Shown piece by piece: positions 16,403 to 25,571 of a stretch of 52,186 nt of DNA (the first letter of the stretch is position 1; each line of letters opens with the position of its first letter). The translations under genes and the position numbers were made by a program. This DNA comes from Bacteroidota bacterium. GTDB taxonomy: Bacteria; Bacteroidota; Bacteroidia; Cytophagales; Cyclobacteriaceae. Below the pieces are notes generated by a model, which was given only the letters and a program-made list of their open reading frames with translations, was not told where the DNA came from and made no database searches. The stretch is taken from contig JAQCJI010000010.1 in the NCBI GenBank assembly GCA_027593175.1, positions 1 through 52,186 of the forward strand. The letters are read 5' to 3'.

Positions 16403-17473
16403 TCAAATTGCTTCAATCGGAACGCCCTTCTTTTTTTCCTTTTCTAAGGGGAGTTCAAAACTAAAAATGGATCCTTGCCCTAACACCGAAGTAACAGAGA
16501 TTTTACTTTTGTGGCCTTCTAGGATGTGTTTTACGATGGCCAAGCCAAGACCAGTCCCTCCTTTGCCTTTAGATCTACTTTTTTCTACTCGGTAGAAGCG
16601 TTCAAAAATCCGTTTCAAATCTTCGGGAGGGATGCCTGGGCCATTGTCTTTGATTTCTACCTGAATTTGATTTTTATTTAATTTCAAGCAGACCTTTACC
16701 TCTCCTCCGTTGTGATTGTATACGACGGCATTAAAAATTAAATTTTGACATACGCGGTAGATTTTTTTTTGGTCTGCAAGGGTGAAGTAGCTTTTTGCTT
16801 GATCTACTTCTAAGGTAATTTTTACCTCTCGTTTGCCGGCTTTGTACTCTAATTCTTCAATCACTTCAATCACTAGCTCTAGCAGATCAAACTCCGAAAA
16901 ATTGAATTTGATGACTCCTGTTTCCATTTGGTTGAGGGTAAGTAAATCTTGAACGAGGTGGTCTAGGGAGTCCAAACTTTTAGCAGCTTTCTTGAGGAAC
17001 TTCATACGGACCTGCTTGTCGTCAATGGCTCCATCTAGTAGGGTATGAATATAGCCCTGCGTTGCAAATATCGGAGTTTTAAATTCGTGAGAAATGTCCG
17101 CAATAAATTCTCGCCTGAATTCCTCATTTTTCTGTAGCGTTTCAATTTCACGCTGCCTAGCGAGCGCATAGGAATTGATTACTCTATTTATATTTTTTAA
17201 TGGAGAAAGTGTTGACGATAAGGATTTTTTCGGGATTTCTGTCAGGTCTTTTTTCTGAATTTTTTCTAAGAGGCCATAAATATTTCCGATTTCGCGAAAG
17301 ACTAAGAACTCCAAGGAAATACTGATGAGTAAGTAGGAAATGGAAAAGGATAAGAATAGGGCTGCCCAGAGTGTTGTTACAGTTGAGGAGGGAATTAGGA
17401 ATAAAAATAAAGTCACTAAACCAGAAATGGCAATAGCAAGCAAAAAGGATATGCTCAAAGATCCTGTTGGCAT
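16403..17473 (-). CDS. Sensor histidine kinase, PhoR-like, nearly no periplasmic domain
   Basis: 356 residues. Two transmembrane helices (about 7-27 and 33-57) are joined by a loop of only a few residues. A short linker leads to the H box FIADISHEFKTPI (phospho-acceptor His129), the N box NLIFNAVVYNHNGG, the G1 box DNGPGIPPED, the F box FERFYRVEKSRS and the G2 box GGTGLGLAIVK. All catalytic boxes are intact. The absence of an extracellular domain suggests sensing within the membrane or through a partner. The start follows the response-regulator stop by one nucleotide, so the two are one operon. Confidence 0.93.
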   Translation of the reverse strand: MPTGSLSISFLLAIAISGLVTLFLFLIPSSTVTTLWAALFLSFSISYLLISISLEFLVFREIGNIYGLLEKIQKKDLTEIPKKSLSSTLSPLKNINRVINSYALARQREIETLQKNEEFRREFIADISHEFKTPIFATQGYIHTLLDGAIDDKQVRMKFLKKAAKSLDSLDHLVQDLLTLNQMETGVIKFNFSEFDLLELVIEVIEELEYKAGKREVKITLEVDQAKSYFTLADQKKIYRVCQNLIFNAVVYNHNGGEVKVCLKLNKNQIQVEIKDNGPGIPPEDLKRIFERFYRVEKSRSKGKGGTGLGLAIVKHILEGHKSKISVTSVLGQGSIFSFELPLEKEKKKGVPIEAI

Positions 17474-17474
17474 T

Positions 17475-18173
17475 TTATTCTAGTTCAAATTTATAGCCTA
17501 CCCCTTTGACCGTAGTGATGTAATCTTCCCCAATTTTTTCACGCACCTTTCGTATGTGAACATCCACTGTCCGGGCCAAAACAATTACCTCTATTCCCCA
17601 AATATTGTACAAAAGCTCATCTCGGCCAAACACTACATTGGGACTTTTGGCTAAAAAGTGCAGGATTTCAAATTCTTTTTTTGGTAGCGTTATCCTCCTT
17701 CCCGCTTTGAAAACGGTGTAACTGCTGCGGTCGATGTTCAAATCCCGTATTTTTATTTGCTCTTTTTCCTGATCTTTTTTAGAACCTCTTCTGAAAAGGG
17801 CTGCAATGCGGCTCAATAAAGCGCGTGGTTTGATAGGCTTGGTTATGTAGTCGTCTGCTCCAATATCGAAAGCAGCTACCTCTGAGTACTCTTCGAGCCG
17901 AGCGGTTAGGAAGATAATAAAGGCATGCTTGAGTTCTGGAATTTGTCGAATTTGGAAGCAGGTTTCTACTCCATCTTGATTGGGCATCATGATGTCTAGT
18001 AGAATGAGATCGGGCTTAAATTTGATTGCCGTTTTTACCGCTTTGTGTCCGTCTTCTGCAGTTGCTACATAATACCCCTCTTTTTCCAGGTTGTACTTTA
18101 AAATTTCTACAATGTTTGGTTCATCATCGACAACCAATACTTTGATTTTTTTTTTGTCTGTCCTAAAAATCAT
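17475..18173 (-). CDS. OmpR/PhoB-family response regulator
   Basis: 232 residues. The receiver domain (about 10-125) contains DDE at 16-18, phospho-acceptor Asp60 in LLDIMMP, the Thr of FLTAR and the Lys of ITKPIKP. A winged-helix DNA-binding domain (about 140-230) ends in TTVKGVGYKFE. It is first in the operon with the adjacent kinase, which is its likely partner. The pair resembles PhoBR/RprXY-type systems, but the signal and targets cannot be read from this window. Confidence 0.94.
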   Translation of the reverse strand: MIFRTDKKKIKVLVVDDEPNIVEILKYNLEKEGYYVATAEDGHKAVKTAIKFKPDLILLDIMMPNQDGVETCFQIRQIPELKHAFIIFLTARLEEYSEVAAFDIGADDYITKPIKPRALLSRIAALFRRGSKKDQEKEQIKIRDLNIDRSSYTVFKAGRRITLPKKEFEILHFLAKSPNVVFGRDELLYNIWGIEVIVLARTVDVHIRKVREKIGEDYITTVKGVGYKFELE

Positions 18174-18317
18174 TCCTAAATATTTTATGAAAATTAATGA
18201 ATACCTACCGCTTCAAATCAAATGTTAAAGTAACCTTGCCAAGATCTAGCCAAAAACACCACAAATTCGGAGCTTTTCCTAGCGCTTTGTTAAGTTAGTG
18301 TTAATCAATTGTTCCTA

Positions 18318-19103
18318 CTAATTTTTCAATCCTCTGGCACTTTGGATATCGATATTAAACGAACCAATAAATAGATTGGCTTTGATTTTCACTGGGATTT
18401 TATGGGGATCCTTTGTGATCCAGACTTTGACAGGGTACTCGCCTCTGAATAAGCTATTTTTAGGCATTTTTGGAGAAAAGAGGTAAGTTTCCTTCGTTCC
18501 TAAGTTTGTTTCAAGGGTTTCAGTACCCTCGAATATTAATTTTAGGTTATATATTTCTTTGTCAAAAAAACCTCGGATTAAAATTTCTTGTCCCTTCCGC
18601 ATATTAGATAGGTCCAAGGTGCGTAAATAATAAAATCCGCTAACCAAATCCTGTACCGTTCCTGGAAGAGAAAACACTTTTATCTCCTTGATATTTTTGT
18701 TTTCCCGATCATATAGCTCCAGGGTGGCTTTTTTATTTTGTTGATCAAAATATATCTTTTCATTTCTTCGGTAGCGTCCCTCTTCGATGTAGCGGTAAGA
18801 GAGCCGTGGTAATAGACTTTGGGTATTCAGATGAGTACCCCAATTGTCATTTACTTTTCCAAAAAGGGAAGCTGCACCCTTGGTTTTTCCAAATGCATCA
18901 ATCTTAAAATGAGGCTGAGCGTTTTCTAAAATTGGCGTTTTTCCTATTTGAAGTCGGGCCTCAGCTAGATCAATCCAGCCATAACTTACATTAAAAAGTA
19001 ATTCTTCTCCAAAGGTGAAGGGGATATTTTTTTCTGGAGCTTGCGCCCAGGAACTGGTAAATTTGAAACTAGCGAGGAGCAGGATCCAAAAATAAAGGCG
19101 CAT
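18318..19103 (-). CDS. DUF3108 domain-containing secreted protein
   Basis: 261 residues from the Met at 19103, chosen because it begins a proper signal peptide (MRLYFWILLLASFKFTSSWAQ); the open frame extends 31 codons further without such features. The mature part starts with FTFGEELLFNVSYGWIDLAEARL, the typical DUF3108 opening, and runs as beta-rich sequence to the end. DUF3108 proteins are periplasmic or envelope-associated and of unknown function. It is divergent from recA. Confidence 0.85.
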   Translation of the reverse strand: MRLYFWILLLASFKFTSSWAQAPEKNIPFTFGEELLFNVSYGWIDLAEARLQIGKTPILENAQPHFKIDAFGKTKGAASLFGKVNDNWGTHLNTQSLLPRLSYRYIEEGRYRRNEKIYFDQQNKKATLELYDRENKNIKEIKVFSLPGTVQDLVSGFYYLRTLDLSNMRKGQEILIRGFFDKEIYNLKLIFEGTETLETNLGTKETYLFSPKMPKNSLFRGEYPVKVWITKDPHKIPVKIKANLFIGSFNIDIQSARGLKN

Positions 19104-19192
19104 TGAATAAGTGACAATTTGTGACAAAAACTGAAGAATTACGCTATAAATTTTACTAGATCTGCTGTTTTGAAGCTTAAAAGTACAAATTT

Positions 19193-19234
19193 GCACAGCG
19201 AAAACAAGGTAGGGCTAGACCTTGTTATTTGTGC
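19193..19234 (+). promoter_or_regulatory. Long inverted repeat upstream of recA
   Basis: AACAAGGT (19203-19210) and ACCTTGTT (19219-19226) form a perfect 8-bp stem around AGGGCTAG. GCACA (19193-19197) and TGTGC (19230-19234) extend it beyond an internal loop. A near-consensus -7 box, CAAATTTG (19186-19193), lies just before it. The repeat sits 48 nt ahead of the recA start, so it could be an RNA hairpin in the leader or a protein operator. Confidence 0.55.
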
Positions 19235-19281
19235 AGCAAATTGGTAACTTGAACATTTTAACCTACACACAACTCTCACTC

Positions 19282-20313
19282 ATGAGTACGAACAACACAG
19301 AAAAACTCAAAGCATTACAGCTCACCATTGACAAGCTTGAAAAAACATACGGCAAGGGTGCTGTCATGAAGCTTAGCGACAATAAAGTATTGGATATTCC
19401 ATTCATTTCTACTGGATCCTTAGGTTTAGACATGGCCTTGGGTATTGGAGGTATTCCTAGAGGTAGGGTGATTGAAATCTATGGTCCAGAATCCTCTGGA
19501 AAGACGACCTTGTCGCTGCATTGCATAGCCGAAGCTCAAAAGGCTGGGGGTATGGCGGCATTTATTGATGCGGAACATGCATTTGACAAGAATTATGCAG
19601 AAAAACTAGGTATTGACACTGAAAACCTACTCATTTCCCAGCCTGACAATGGGGAACAAGCCTTGGAGATTGCAGAACACTTGATCCGTTCGGGGGCGAT
19701 TGATATCATCGTTATTGACTCCGTAGCGGCTTTAGTGCCGAGAGGGGAACTAGAAGGGGAAATGGGCGAGAGCAAAATGGGCTTACAGGCTCGTTTGATG
19801 TCTCAGGCACTTCGTAAGCTTACAGGGGCTATCCACAAAACAGGTTGTGCTTGTGTTTTCATCAATCAGCTTCGTGACAAGATCGGGGTAATGTTTGGAA
19901 GCCCTGAAACCACCACGGGTGGAAATGCCTTGAAGTTTTATGCCTCTGTACGCTTGGATATCCGTCGAGTAGGGCAGATTAAAGAAGGCTCAGACAGTAT
20001 TTTGGGTAATAGGACGCGGGTGAAGGTGGTAAAAAACAAAGTGGCCCCACCTTTTAAAGTAGTGGAATTCGACATCATGTATGGACAGGGCATTTCCAAG
20101 GTCGGCGAAGTTATCGATATTGGGGTTGAGTTGGAAATCATCAAAAAGGCAGGGTCTTGGTTTTCCTACAATGGAGAAAAACTGGGTCAAGGGCGTGATG
20201 CAGTAAAAAATCTACTCCTGGATAATCCAGAGTTACTAGAAGAGTTGGAAGGAAAGATCAAGGGCGCTTCAGGATTGCTTCCCACTCAACCGACAATTTC
20301 TTCAGAAGATTGA
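19282..20313 (+). CDS. recA: Recombinase RecA
   Basis: 343 residues from the ATG at 19282, which gives the standard N-terminus; the frame is open 20 codons upstream from a TTG, judged unlikely. Walker A GPESSGKT is at residues 68-75, Walker B VIDSVAAL near 140, and the L2 loop region [23 protein letters not shown] is conserved. It promotes strand exchange and, in other bacteria, activates SOS repressor cleavage. It converges on the ABC permease with one base between the stops. Confidence 0.97.
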   Translation: MSTNNTEKLKALQLTIDKLEKTYGKGAVMKLSDNKVLDIPFISTGSLGLDMALGIGGIPRGRVIEIYGPESSGKTTLSLHCIAEAQKAGGMAAFIDAEHAFDKNYAEKLGIDTENLLISQPDNGEQALEIAEHLIRSGAIDIIVIDSVAALVPRGELEGEMGESKMGLQARLMSQALRKLTGAIHKTGCACVFINQLRDKIGVMFGSPETTTGGNALKFYASVRLDIRRVGQIKEGSDSILGNRTRVKVVKNKVAPPFKVVEFDIMYGQGISKVGEVIDIGVELEIIKKAGSWFSYNGEKLGQGRDAVKNLLLDNPELLEELEGKIKGASGLLPTQPTISSED

Positions 20314-20314
20314 T

Positions 20315-21562
20315 TTAATTGGTTCGAATGGCCTCCACAGGATCCATTCTGGCGGCAAGTGTAGCGGGTACAATTCCAGCGATCACTCCTATCGCAGAGG
20401 ATACCCCCAGGCCTAAAATGATATTATTGAAGGACAAAACCAGGTCTAGGCTTCCCAAAGGAATGAAGCTCAGGATCCATACAAGTAGGATGCCGGACCC
20501 CCCGCCAATCAAACTCAAGCAGACTGCTTCAAAAAGGAATTGGAATAGGATGAAATAATTTCTGGCACCAAGAGATTTTTGAATTCCGATGATATTGGTC
20601 CGCTCTCGGACGGATACAAACATGATGTTTGCAATCCCAAAGCCGCCTACCAAAATAGAAAATCCTCCAATTACCCAGCCTGCCACAGAGATCACATCAA
20701 AAATGGACCCGATTGCATTTTGGATAAATTCGGTTTTGTTGAGGGCAAAGTCATTTTCTTGGGAGGGCTTCAGTCCCCGCTTGGCACGAAGGAATCCAGC
20801 CATCTCATTTTCTAAAGCCACCAATCCCACATCGGTATCTCTACCTTTGGCAGAGATGGTGGGCTCTAGCCCATCGCGGCCTGTATAGTATATTTTGCTA
20901 AATGCACCAAAAGGAACCAAGCAGGCTTCATCTTTGGAAGGGAGTTCCAAAAATCCTTCCCCTTCCTCTTCAAAAATCCCAATGATTTTAAATTTCACCC
21001 CTTTGATTTTGACTTCCTCGCCCAAGGTAGGTTGGTTAAGAAATAGCGTATTGGCTATTTTTTTTCCGATAATAATCAGGTTTCGCGAAGCATTAATCTC
21101 TGCTTCAGAGAAGTAACGCCCTTCTTCCAAGGCAACTTCAAATACATCTTGATAGGTGTAAGCAACCCCAGAAAGGGAAGTGCCTTGGTAGGAATTACTT
21201 CCTGCCTGTATGGTCGCAGAGGATGAGGCCGATATGGTGACTCCATCCGCGTTTTGCAATCGTTCTGCCAAAAATTTATATTCGGCATAGGTGCTAGAAG
21301 GTCGTTGAAAATACTTCCACCAGGGGTAATTTTGACGGTCAGAATCAAAAGGGAATCGATCTACACGCATGACATTGGTACCTAGAAATGCGAAGGATGA
21401 TTTGATTTTTCCTTCCAAAGAATCTACCAAGGTAAAAACAGCAATAATGGCAAAAATGCCGATGGTTACCCCCAAAAGGGAAAGAATAGTTCGAGTGAGG
21501 TTGGATTTTAAGGCCGAAAAGGCAAACCTAAAACTTTCCCAAGAAAGCTTTAAAAAGAGCAT
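20315..21562 (-). CDS. MacB-like ABC transporter permease (FtsX domain)
   Basis: 415 residues. A first transmembrane helix near residues 25-48 is followed by a large extracytoplasmic MacB_PCD domain (about 50-270), then an FtsX domain with three helices (about 290-410) ending in the motif GIVPATLAARMDPVEAIR. It has no ATPase domain of its own, and no partner ATPase gene lies in this window. Such permeases act in lipoprotein release, efflux or mechanotransmission; which one applies is unclear. Confidence 0.92.
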   Translation of the reverse strand: MLFLKLSWESFRFAFSALKSNLTRTILSLLGVTIGIFAIIAVFTLVDSLEGKIKSSFAFLGTNVMRVDRFPFDSDRQNYPWWKYFQRPSSTYAEYKFLAERLQNADGVTISASSSATIQAGSNSYQGTSLSGVAYTYQDVFEVALEEGRYFSEAEINASRNLIIIGKKIANTLFLNQPTLGEEVKIKGVKFKIIGIFEEEGEGFLELPSKDEACLVPFGAFSKIYYTGRDGLEPTISAKGRDTDVGLVALENEMAGFLRAKRGLKPSQENDFALNKTEFIQNAIGSIFDVISVAGWVIGGFSILVGGFGIANIMFVSVRERTNIIGIQKSLGARNYFILFQFLFEAVCLSLIGGGSGILLVWILSFIPLGSLDLVLSFNNIILGLGVSSAIGVIAGIVPATLAARMDPVEAIRTN

Positions 21563-21622
21563 AGAATAACTAGTTGGTTAAAACAATTTGTTAAGTTAGC
21601 TGAAATTGGGCATTATTGTTAT

Positions 21623-21630
21623 TATCTTTG
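21623..21630 (+). promoter_or_regulatory. Promoter -7 box of queA (TATCTTTG)
   Basis: An exact TAnnTTTG match 63 nt before the queA start. No well-placed TTTG element upstream. Confidence 0.6.
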
Positions 21631-21693
21631 CATTTTTTAAAAGTTATCGCCTTTCGAGTTTCGAATAAGTCAAACACTCCCCAATACCTCCCT

Positions 21694-22743
21694 ATGAAAT
21701 TATCTGCTTTCAAATTTGAAGTTCCCAAAAAACTGATTGCACTCTACCCCACTGAAAACCGTGATGAGTCCAGATTGATGGTTGTTCATCGGAAAACTGG
21801 AGAAATTGAGCACCGTAACTTTAAGGATGTCTTAGATTATTTTAGTGAAGGGGATGTATTTGTAACAAACGATACCAAGGTTTTTCCCGCACGCTTGTAC
21901 GGAAACAAGGAAAAAACAGGAGCAAAAATTGAAGTCTTCTTGTTGCGAGAACTAAATCCGGAATTCAAACTCTGGGATGTTTTGGTTGATCCTGCTCGAA
22001 AAATTAGAGTGGGAAACAAGCTTTATTTTGGTGACGGTGACCTAGTAGCAGAAGTGATTGATAATACCACCTCAAGAGGAAGAACCATCCGTTTTTTGTT
22101 TGATGGCACAGATGAGGAATTTCACAAAACAATTGATACCCTTGGTGAGACTCCGCTATTGAAAGAAATTATCGAGCGAGCCATCGAACCTGAAGATACA
22201 GAGCGCTACCAAACGGTCTTTGCAAAGAATGTAGGAGCTGTAGCAGCACCTACCGCAGGGATGCACTTTACGCCACAGTTGCTAAAGCGGTTGGAATTGA
22301 AAGGAATAGAAATTGCACCGATTACCCTTCATGTCGGTTTAGGCACTTTCCGCCAAGTCGATGTGGAAGATCTCACCAAGCACAAAATGGATTCAGAGAA
22401 TTATTTTATATCAGAGCGAACCGTCAATTTGGTCAACGAATCTTTGGACCAGAAAAAGCGTGTGGTTGCAGTGGGAACTACTTCTCTAAAAACGGTAGAA
22501 TCTTCAGTCACTGCGGGAGGTAAACTTAAGGAGAGTAGTGGATGGACGGATAAATTTATTATTCCTCACTACGATTTTAAAATTGCTAATGCGTTGATTA
22601 CGAATTTCCATTTGCCGGAGTCAACCCTACTCATGACCGCCTCTGCCTTCGGTGGATACCCATTGATCATGAAGGCCTACAAAGAAGCCATCAAAGAAAA
22701 ATATCGGTTCTTTTCTTATGGGGATGCGATGTTAGTCTTGTAA
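21694..22743 (+). CDS. queA: S-adenosylmethionine:tRNA ribosyltransferase-isomerase
   Basis: 349 residues from the ATG at 21694 ([19 protein letters not shown]), the usual N-terminus; the frame extends 26 codons upstream without family likeness. It catalyses transfer of ribose from SAM to preQ1 in tRNA, making epoxyqueuosine at wobble position 34. Signatures present are [21 protein letters not shown], the LHVGLGTF motif and [13 protein letters not shown] clear terminator follows, so it is a single-gene unit. Confidence 0.96.
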   Translation: MKLSAFKFEVPKKLIALYPTENRDESRLMVVHRKTGEIEHRNFKDVLDYFSEGDVFVTNDTKVFPARLYGNKEKTGAKIEVFLLRELNPEFKLWDVLVDPARKIRVGNKLYFGDGDLVAEVIDNTTSRGRTIRFLFDGTDEEFHKTIDTLGETPLLKEIIERAIEPEDTERYQTVFAKNVGAVAAPTAGMHFTPQLLKRLELKGIEIAPITLHVGLGTFRQVDVEDLTKHKMDSENYFISERTVNLVNESLDQKKRVVAVGTTSLKTVESSVTAGGKLKESSGWTDKFIIPHYDFKIANALITNFHLPESTLLMTASAFGGYPLIMKAYKEAIKEKYRFFSYGDAMLVL

Positions 22744-22746
22744 TGA

Positions 22747-22778
22747 AATAGCCCCGCACATGCGGGGCTATTTTTTTG
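22747..22778 (+). terminator. Intrinsic terminator of queA
   Basis: An 11-bp stem (AATAGCCCCGC / GCGGGGCTATT) with a four-base ACAT loop followed by a T run, immediately after the queA stop. Confidence 0.9.
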
Positions 22779-22844
22779 AAGTTGTTTACCTGTTTATGGA
22801 GACACAAATTCCTAAAAAAATAGTGAGCATCTCGGGTAGGACTT

Positions 22845-22852
22845 TAATTTTG
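22845..22852 (+). promoter_or_regulatory. Promoter -7 box of ispD (TAATTTTG)
   Basis: An exact TAnnTTTG match ending 10 nt before the ispD ATG. Transcription would start within a few bases of the start codon, giving a leaderless or near-leaderless mRNA. Confidence 0.5.
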
Positions 22853-22862
22853 TAAGAATTTA

Positions 22863-23546
22863 ATGCGCATGAACAAAGCAGCACTACTCGTCGCCGGTGG
22901 AAAAGGAATGCGGATGGGCACCTCTCTACCGAAGCAATACCTTCCTTTAGCAGGGAAGCCCGTGTTGATGCATACGCTGGAAAAATTTTTTAGTGCTGAC
23001 CCAAGCCTATTCTTAATCCTAGTTTTGCCAAAAGATGACTTTGATTACTGGAGGAGTTTGTGTGTCACACATAACTTTGTCCTTCAACATCAGCTGGTCG
23101 CTGGGGGAGGAAGTCGCTTTCAATCGGTAAAAAATGGCTTGATGGCTCTTCCATTTCAAGAGGGGCTGGTTGCAATCCACGATGGGGTAAGGCCTTTTGT
23201 AAGTGAAAAAGTAATTCAAACAAGCTTCGAGCAGGCGGCAAAAAAAGGAAGTGCCATTCCGGTAGTTTCCTTAAAAGATTCCCTTCGGAAAGTTGAAGCA
23301 GGTGGAGAAAGTATCTTTCAAGAGCGAAAAGACTACCGATTGGTACAGACTCCCCAAACTTTTCAGGTGAAGCAACTCATGCAAGCATTTGCGGTGGAGG
23401 AGTTGGATATTTTTACGGATGATGCCACCGTCTACGAACATCAGGGATGGGCAATCACGCTGATTGAGGGCAATCCAGAGAATATCAAGTTGACCACTTC
23501 CGAAGACCTCGCCTTTGCCGAATTTTTGATTTCAGTTCATAACTAG
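22863..23546 (+). CDS. ispD: 2-C-methyl-D-erythritol 4-phosphate cytidylyltransferase
   Basis: 227 residues. The third enzyme of the MEP isoprenoid pathway, coupling MEP with CTP. The nucleotide-binding signature GGKGMRMGTSLPKQYLPL is near the N-terminus, IHDGVRPFVS near residue 100, and RLVQTPQTFQ plus TDDATVYE near the C-terminal half. Met1 and Met3 are both possible starts. It is followed by a hairpin with a long T run and appears monocistronic. Confidence 0.95.
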   Translation: MRMNKAALLVAGGKGMRMGTSLPKQYLPLAGKPVLMHTLEKFFSADPSLFLILVLPKDDFDYWRSLCVTHNFVLQHQLVAGGGSRFQSVKNGLMALPFQEGLVAIHDGVRPFVSEKVIQTSFEQAAKKGSAIPVVSLKDSLRKVEAGGESIFQERKDYRLVQTPQTFQVKQLMQAFAVEELDIFTDDATVYEHQGWAITLIEGNPENIKLTTSEDLAFAEFLISVHN

Positions 23547-23552
23547 GAAATC

Positions 23553-23600
23553 GAAGAAGTCTTTACCGACCCATTCGGATGGTTTACCGATTTTTTTTTA
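23553..23600 (+). terminator. Probable terminator of ispD
   Basis: Nested inverted repeats (AATCG/CGATT outside, CCAT/ATGG inside) followed by nine T at 23591-23599. The stem is imperfect. Confidence 0.45.
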
Positions 23601-23641
23601 CACTTCACCTAATCGTGCTAGAACGATGGGATCTGGTCAAT

Positions 23642-23649
23642 TAGTTTTG
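23642..23649 (+). promoter_or_regulatory. Promoter -7 box of the LiaF-like/LytS/LytTR operon (TAGTTTTG)
   Basis: An exact TAnnTTTG match 20 nt before the start at 23670. Confidence 0.55.
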
Positions 23650-23669
23650 TTTGTATAAATTTAAACCTG

Positions 23670-24509
23670 ATGAAAAAATACACTACACCACGAAACGAAG
23701 GGAGTGTTGCTTTTGGCGTAATCATTCTCGGAATTGGCATTGTCCTACTATTGAGAAAATTTGGACTTTTTATTCCTGGCTGGGTGCTTACCTGGCCCAT
23801 GATCTTGATTGTTATCGGTGTTTTTACGCTGATTAATAAACAGTTTAAGAGTTTTTTTGGATCGGTTGTACTCTTTATAGGGGTCTATTTTTTACTCAAA
23901 AGAGAGTTTGATCTGGATTTAGGCATTGAACAATTCATTTGGCCTGTAGGTTTGATTGCGCTGGGCATCTATTTAATCACCCAGAAAAAAAGGGAGGATA
24001 AAGTCCTAGATGGCGTTCGACAAAATTGGGAGAGCTCCCGAAAGAATAAAGCAGTTGCTTCCGATTCAGAAAAGATAGAGGACGCTGCTGGAGTTGAACC
24101 AGCGCCTTCCCCAGAAACGAATGTCCCTGCCTCAGATACTGGATTTATTCGGGCCACAGGAACAGCCTTTGTGGACCGAATCAATGAGAGAGTTATCTTC
24201 AGCGGAGTGAATCGTAAGTTGATGACTAAAGATTTCCAAGGGGGTAATGCCAAAGTGATCTTTGGTGGGCTATACTTAGATTTGACACAGGTAGATTTTA
24301 CAGGTGTTGCCACCTTAGACCTTGAGGTTGGATTTGGTGGGATCAAGTTGATCATACCGCCACACTGGGATGTGCGAACCGAATTGTCCAACATTGCAGC
24401 AGGGCTTGAGGATAAGCGTATTTTTCGAGAAGGAGGGGTAGATACCAGCAAGGTCTTGATTCTTAAAGGCACCTTATTATTTAGTGGATTGGAGATTAAG
24501 TCCTTTTAA
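23670..24509 (+). CDS. LiaF-like membrane protein
   Basis: 279 residues. Four hydrophobic helices fill residues 13-115 (for example VAFGVIILGIGIVLLL). A charged linker (about 116-165) leads to a C-terminal beta-rich LiaF-like domain with the typical GGxxxxLxxVDFTG and FGGIKLIIPPHWDV motifs. In Bacteroidota such proteins often accompany LytS/LytTR pairs, as here, and are thought to modulate cell-envelope stress signalling; LiaF is an inhibitor in the Firmicutes LiaFSR system. It is the first gene of the operon. Confidence 0.85.
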   Translation: MKKYTTPRNEGSVAFGVIILGIGIVLLLRKFGLFIPGWVLTWPMILIVIGVFTLINKQFKSFFGSVVLFIGVYFLLKREFDLDLGIEQFIWPVGLIALGIYLITQKKREDKVLDGVRQNWESSRKNKAVASDSEKIEDAAGVEPAPSPETNVPASDTGFIRATGTAFVDRINERVIFSGVNRKLMTKDFQGGNAKVIFGGLYLDLTQVDFTGVATLDLEVGFGGIKLIIPPHWDVRTELSNIAAGLEDKRIFREGGVDTSKVLILKGTLLFSGLEIKSF

Positions 24510-24534
24510 TTACTTCCTAAAGCGCGACTAACTC

Positions 24535-25571
24535 GTGTACCTAAACTCTTTTTCAAACCCTAGTTGGGGAAAATGGATCCTCCCCGGAATCGGACTAATC
24601 TGGTTTCTGGGAGGGTATTTTTTATTGCAGGCCGAAGGACTAGCCGAAGAAATTTTGGTGGTAGATGCCTTCTTTTTTGCGCTTCTATTCTTGGGGGGAA
24701 TACTCTTCCTGGACCAGGTTTTTCGACATTACAGCCCCAACCGAAAAAAAGGCTGGCTCCTCCTAGTTTTTCCACTCCTTCTCAGCGGAGGCCTGGTTTG
24801 GGCCCATTTTCAGCTGCTCTCCTGGTGGTTTGATGAGGAACCGGCCTATTTGAAAATTTTGGAACAGGGCTTCGTTATTCGTTGGATCATGCTCACTGTC
24901 GTGAATCAATTGCTTGCCCTGTTGGCGGTTGTCCTCTCTAAATTGGGCAGTCAAGAGGAGTTAAGCCGACGCGAAGCCCAGCTCAGCTTTCCAAAGAAGC
25001 AGAGCTTGCTCAACTCCGGCAGCAGCTGCAGCCGCACTTTTTATTCAATAGTCTCAATTCAATCCATGCCTTGGTCCTTTCAAGCCCGCAGCGGGCTAGA
25101 GAAATGGTTTTGTTGCTTTCCGATTTTTTGAGGGGCACCCTTCGCACCGAAGGCTAATCTTGGATTAGTTTGGCCGATGAATTCAAATGTTTGCGTATGT
25201 ATTTTGACATTGAGCGGGTTCGCTTTGGACACCGTTTGCTCGTGGAGATGGAGGTAGCGCAAGAAGTAGAATTGCTAAAAATCCCACCGCTCTTGGTGCA
25301 GCCGCTAGTGGAGAACGCAATCAAGTATGGCCTTTACGGAACTTTGGGAGAGGTCAAGATCCGAGTTTCCTGCAAAAAGGAAGGGAATTACCTCCTGATA
25401 GCGGTACAAAACCCCTTTGATCCCCAAGATTCAGGGCCTGAGGGCATAGGCTTTGGATTGAGCTTGGTCGAACGTAGGCTATTTTTGATTTTTGGAAGAA
25501 CGGATTTGCTTCAAAAAAGTACTGTCGGGGGCTTGTTTCAGATACAATTAAAACTCCCCCTAATCACATGA
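24535..25571 (+). pseudogene. LytS/YehU-type sensor histidine kinase, broken twice
   Basis: The N-terminal part (from a GTG at 24535) codes four to five hydrophobic helices. At 24979-24988 the 5-bp unit CAGCT stands twice in tandem. Removing one copy restores the kinase frame EAQLSKEAELAQLRQQLQPH and the His_kinase motif QPHFLFNSLNSIHAL. With both copies the frame derails and stops at 25131. In the restored frame a second lesion, TAA at 25155-25157, interrupts RTEG|SWISLADEF; a single C-to-T change from CAA would explain it. Downstream the ATPase core is intact, with LLVQPLVENAIKYG and GIGFGLSLVERRL. Length minus the duplication is an exact multiple of three. Two independent lesions point to real decay. 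Its stop overlaps the LytTR gene by 4 nt. Confidence 0.85.

Noticed and set aside
19222-19281. Longer RecA start at a TTG upstream
   Set aside because: It would translate through the inverted repeat, and the family start [10 protein letters not shown] at 19282 is typical.
23969-24472. A 167-residue minus-strand frame inside the LiaF-like gene
   Set aside because: Antisense shadow, Ser/Pro-rich with no recognisable domain.
24560-24833. Frames on both strands inside the LytS region as separate genes
   Set aside because: They overlap the N-terminal helices of the kinase and have no family features.
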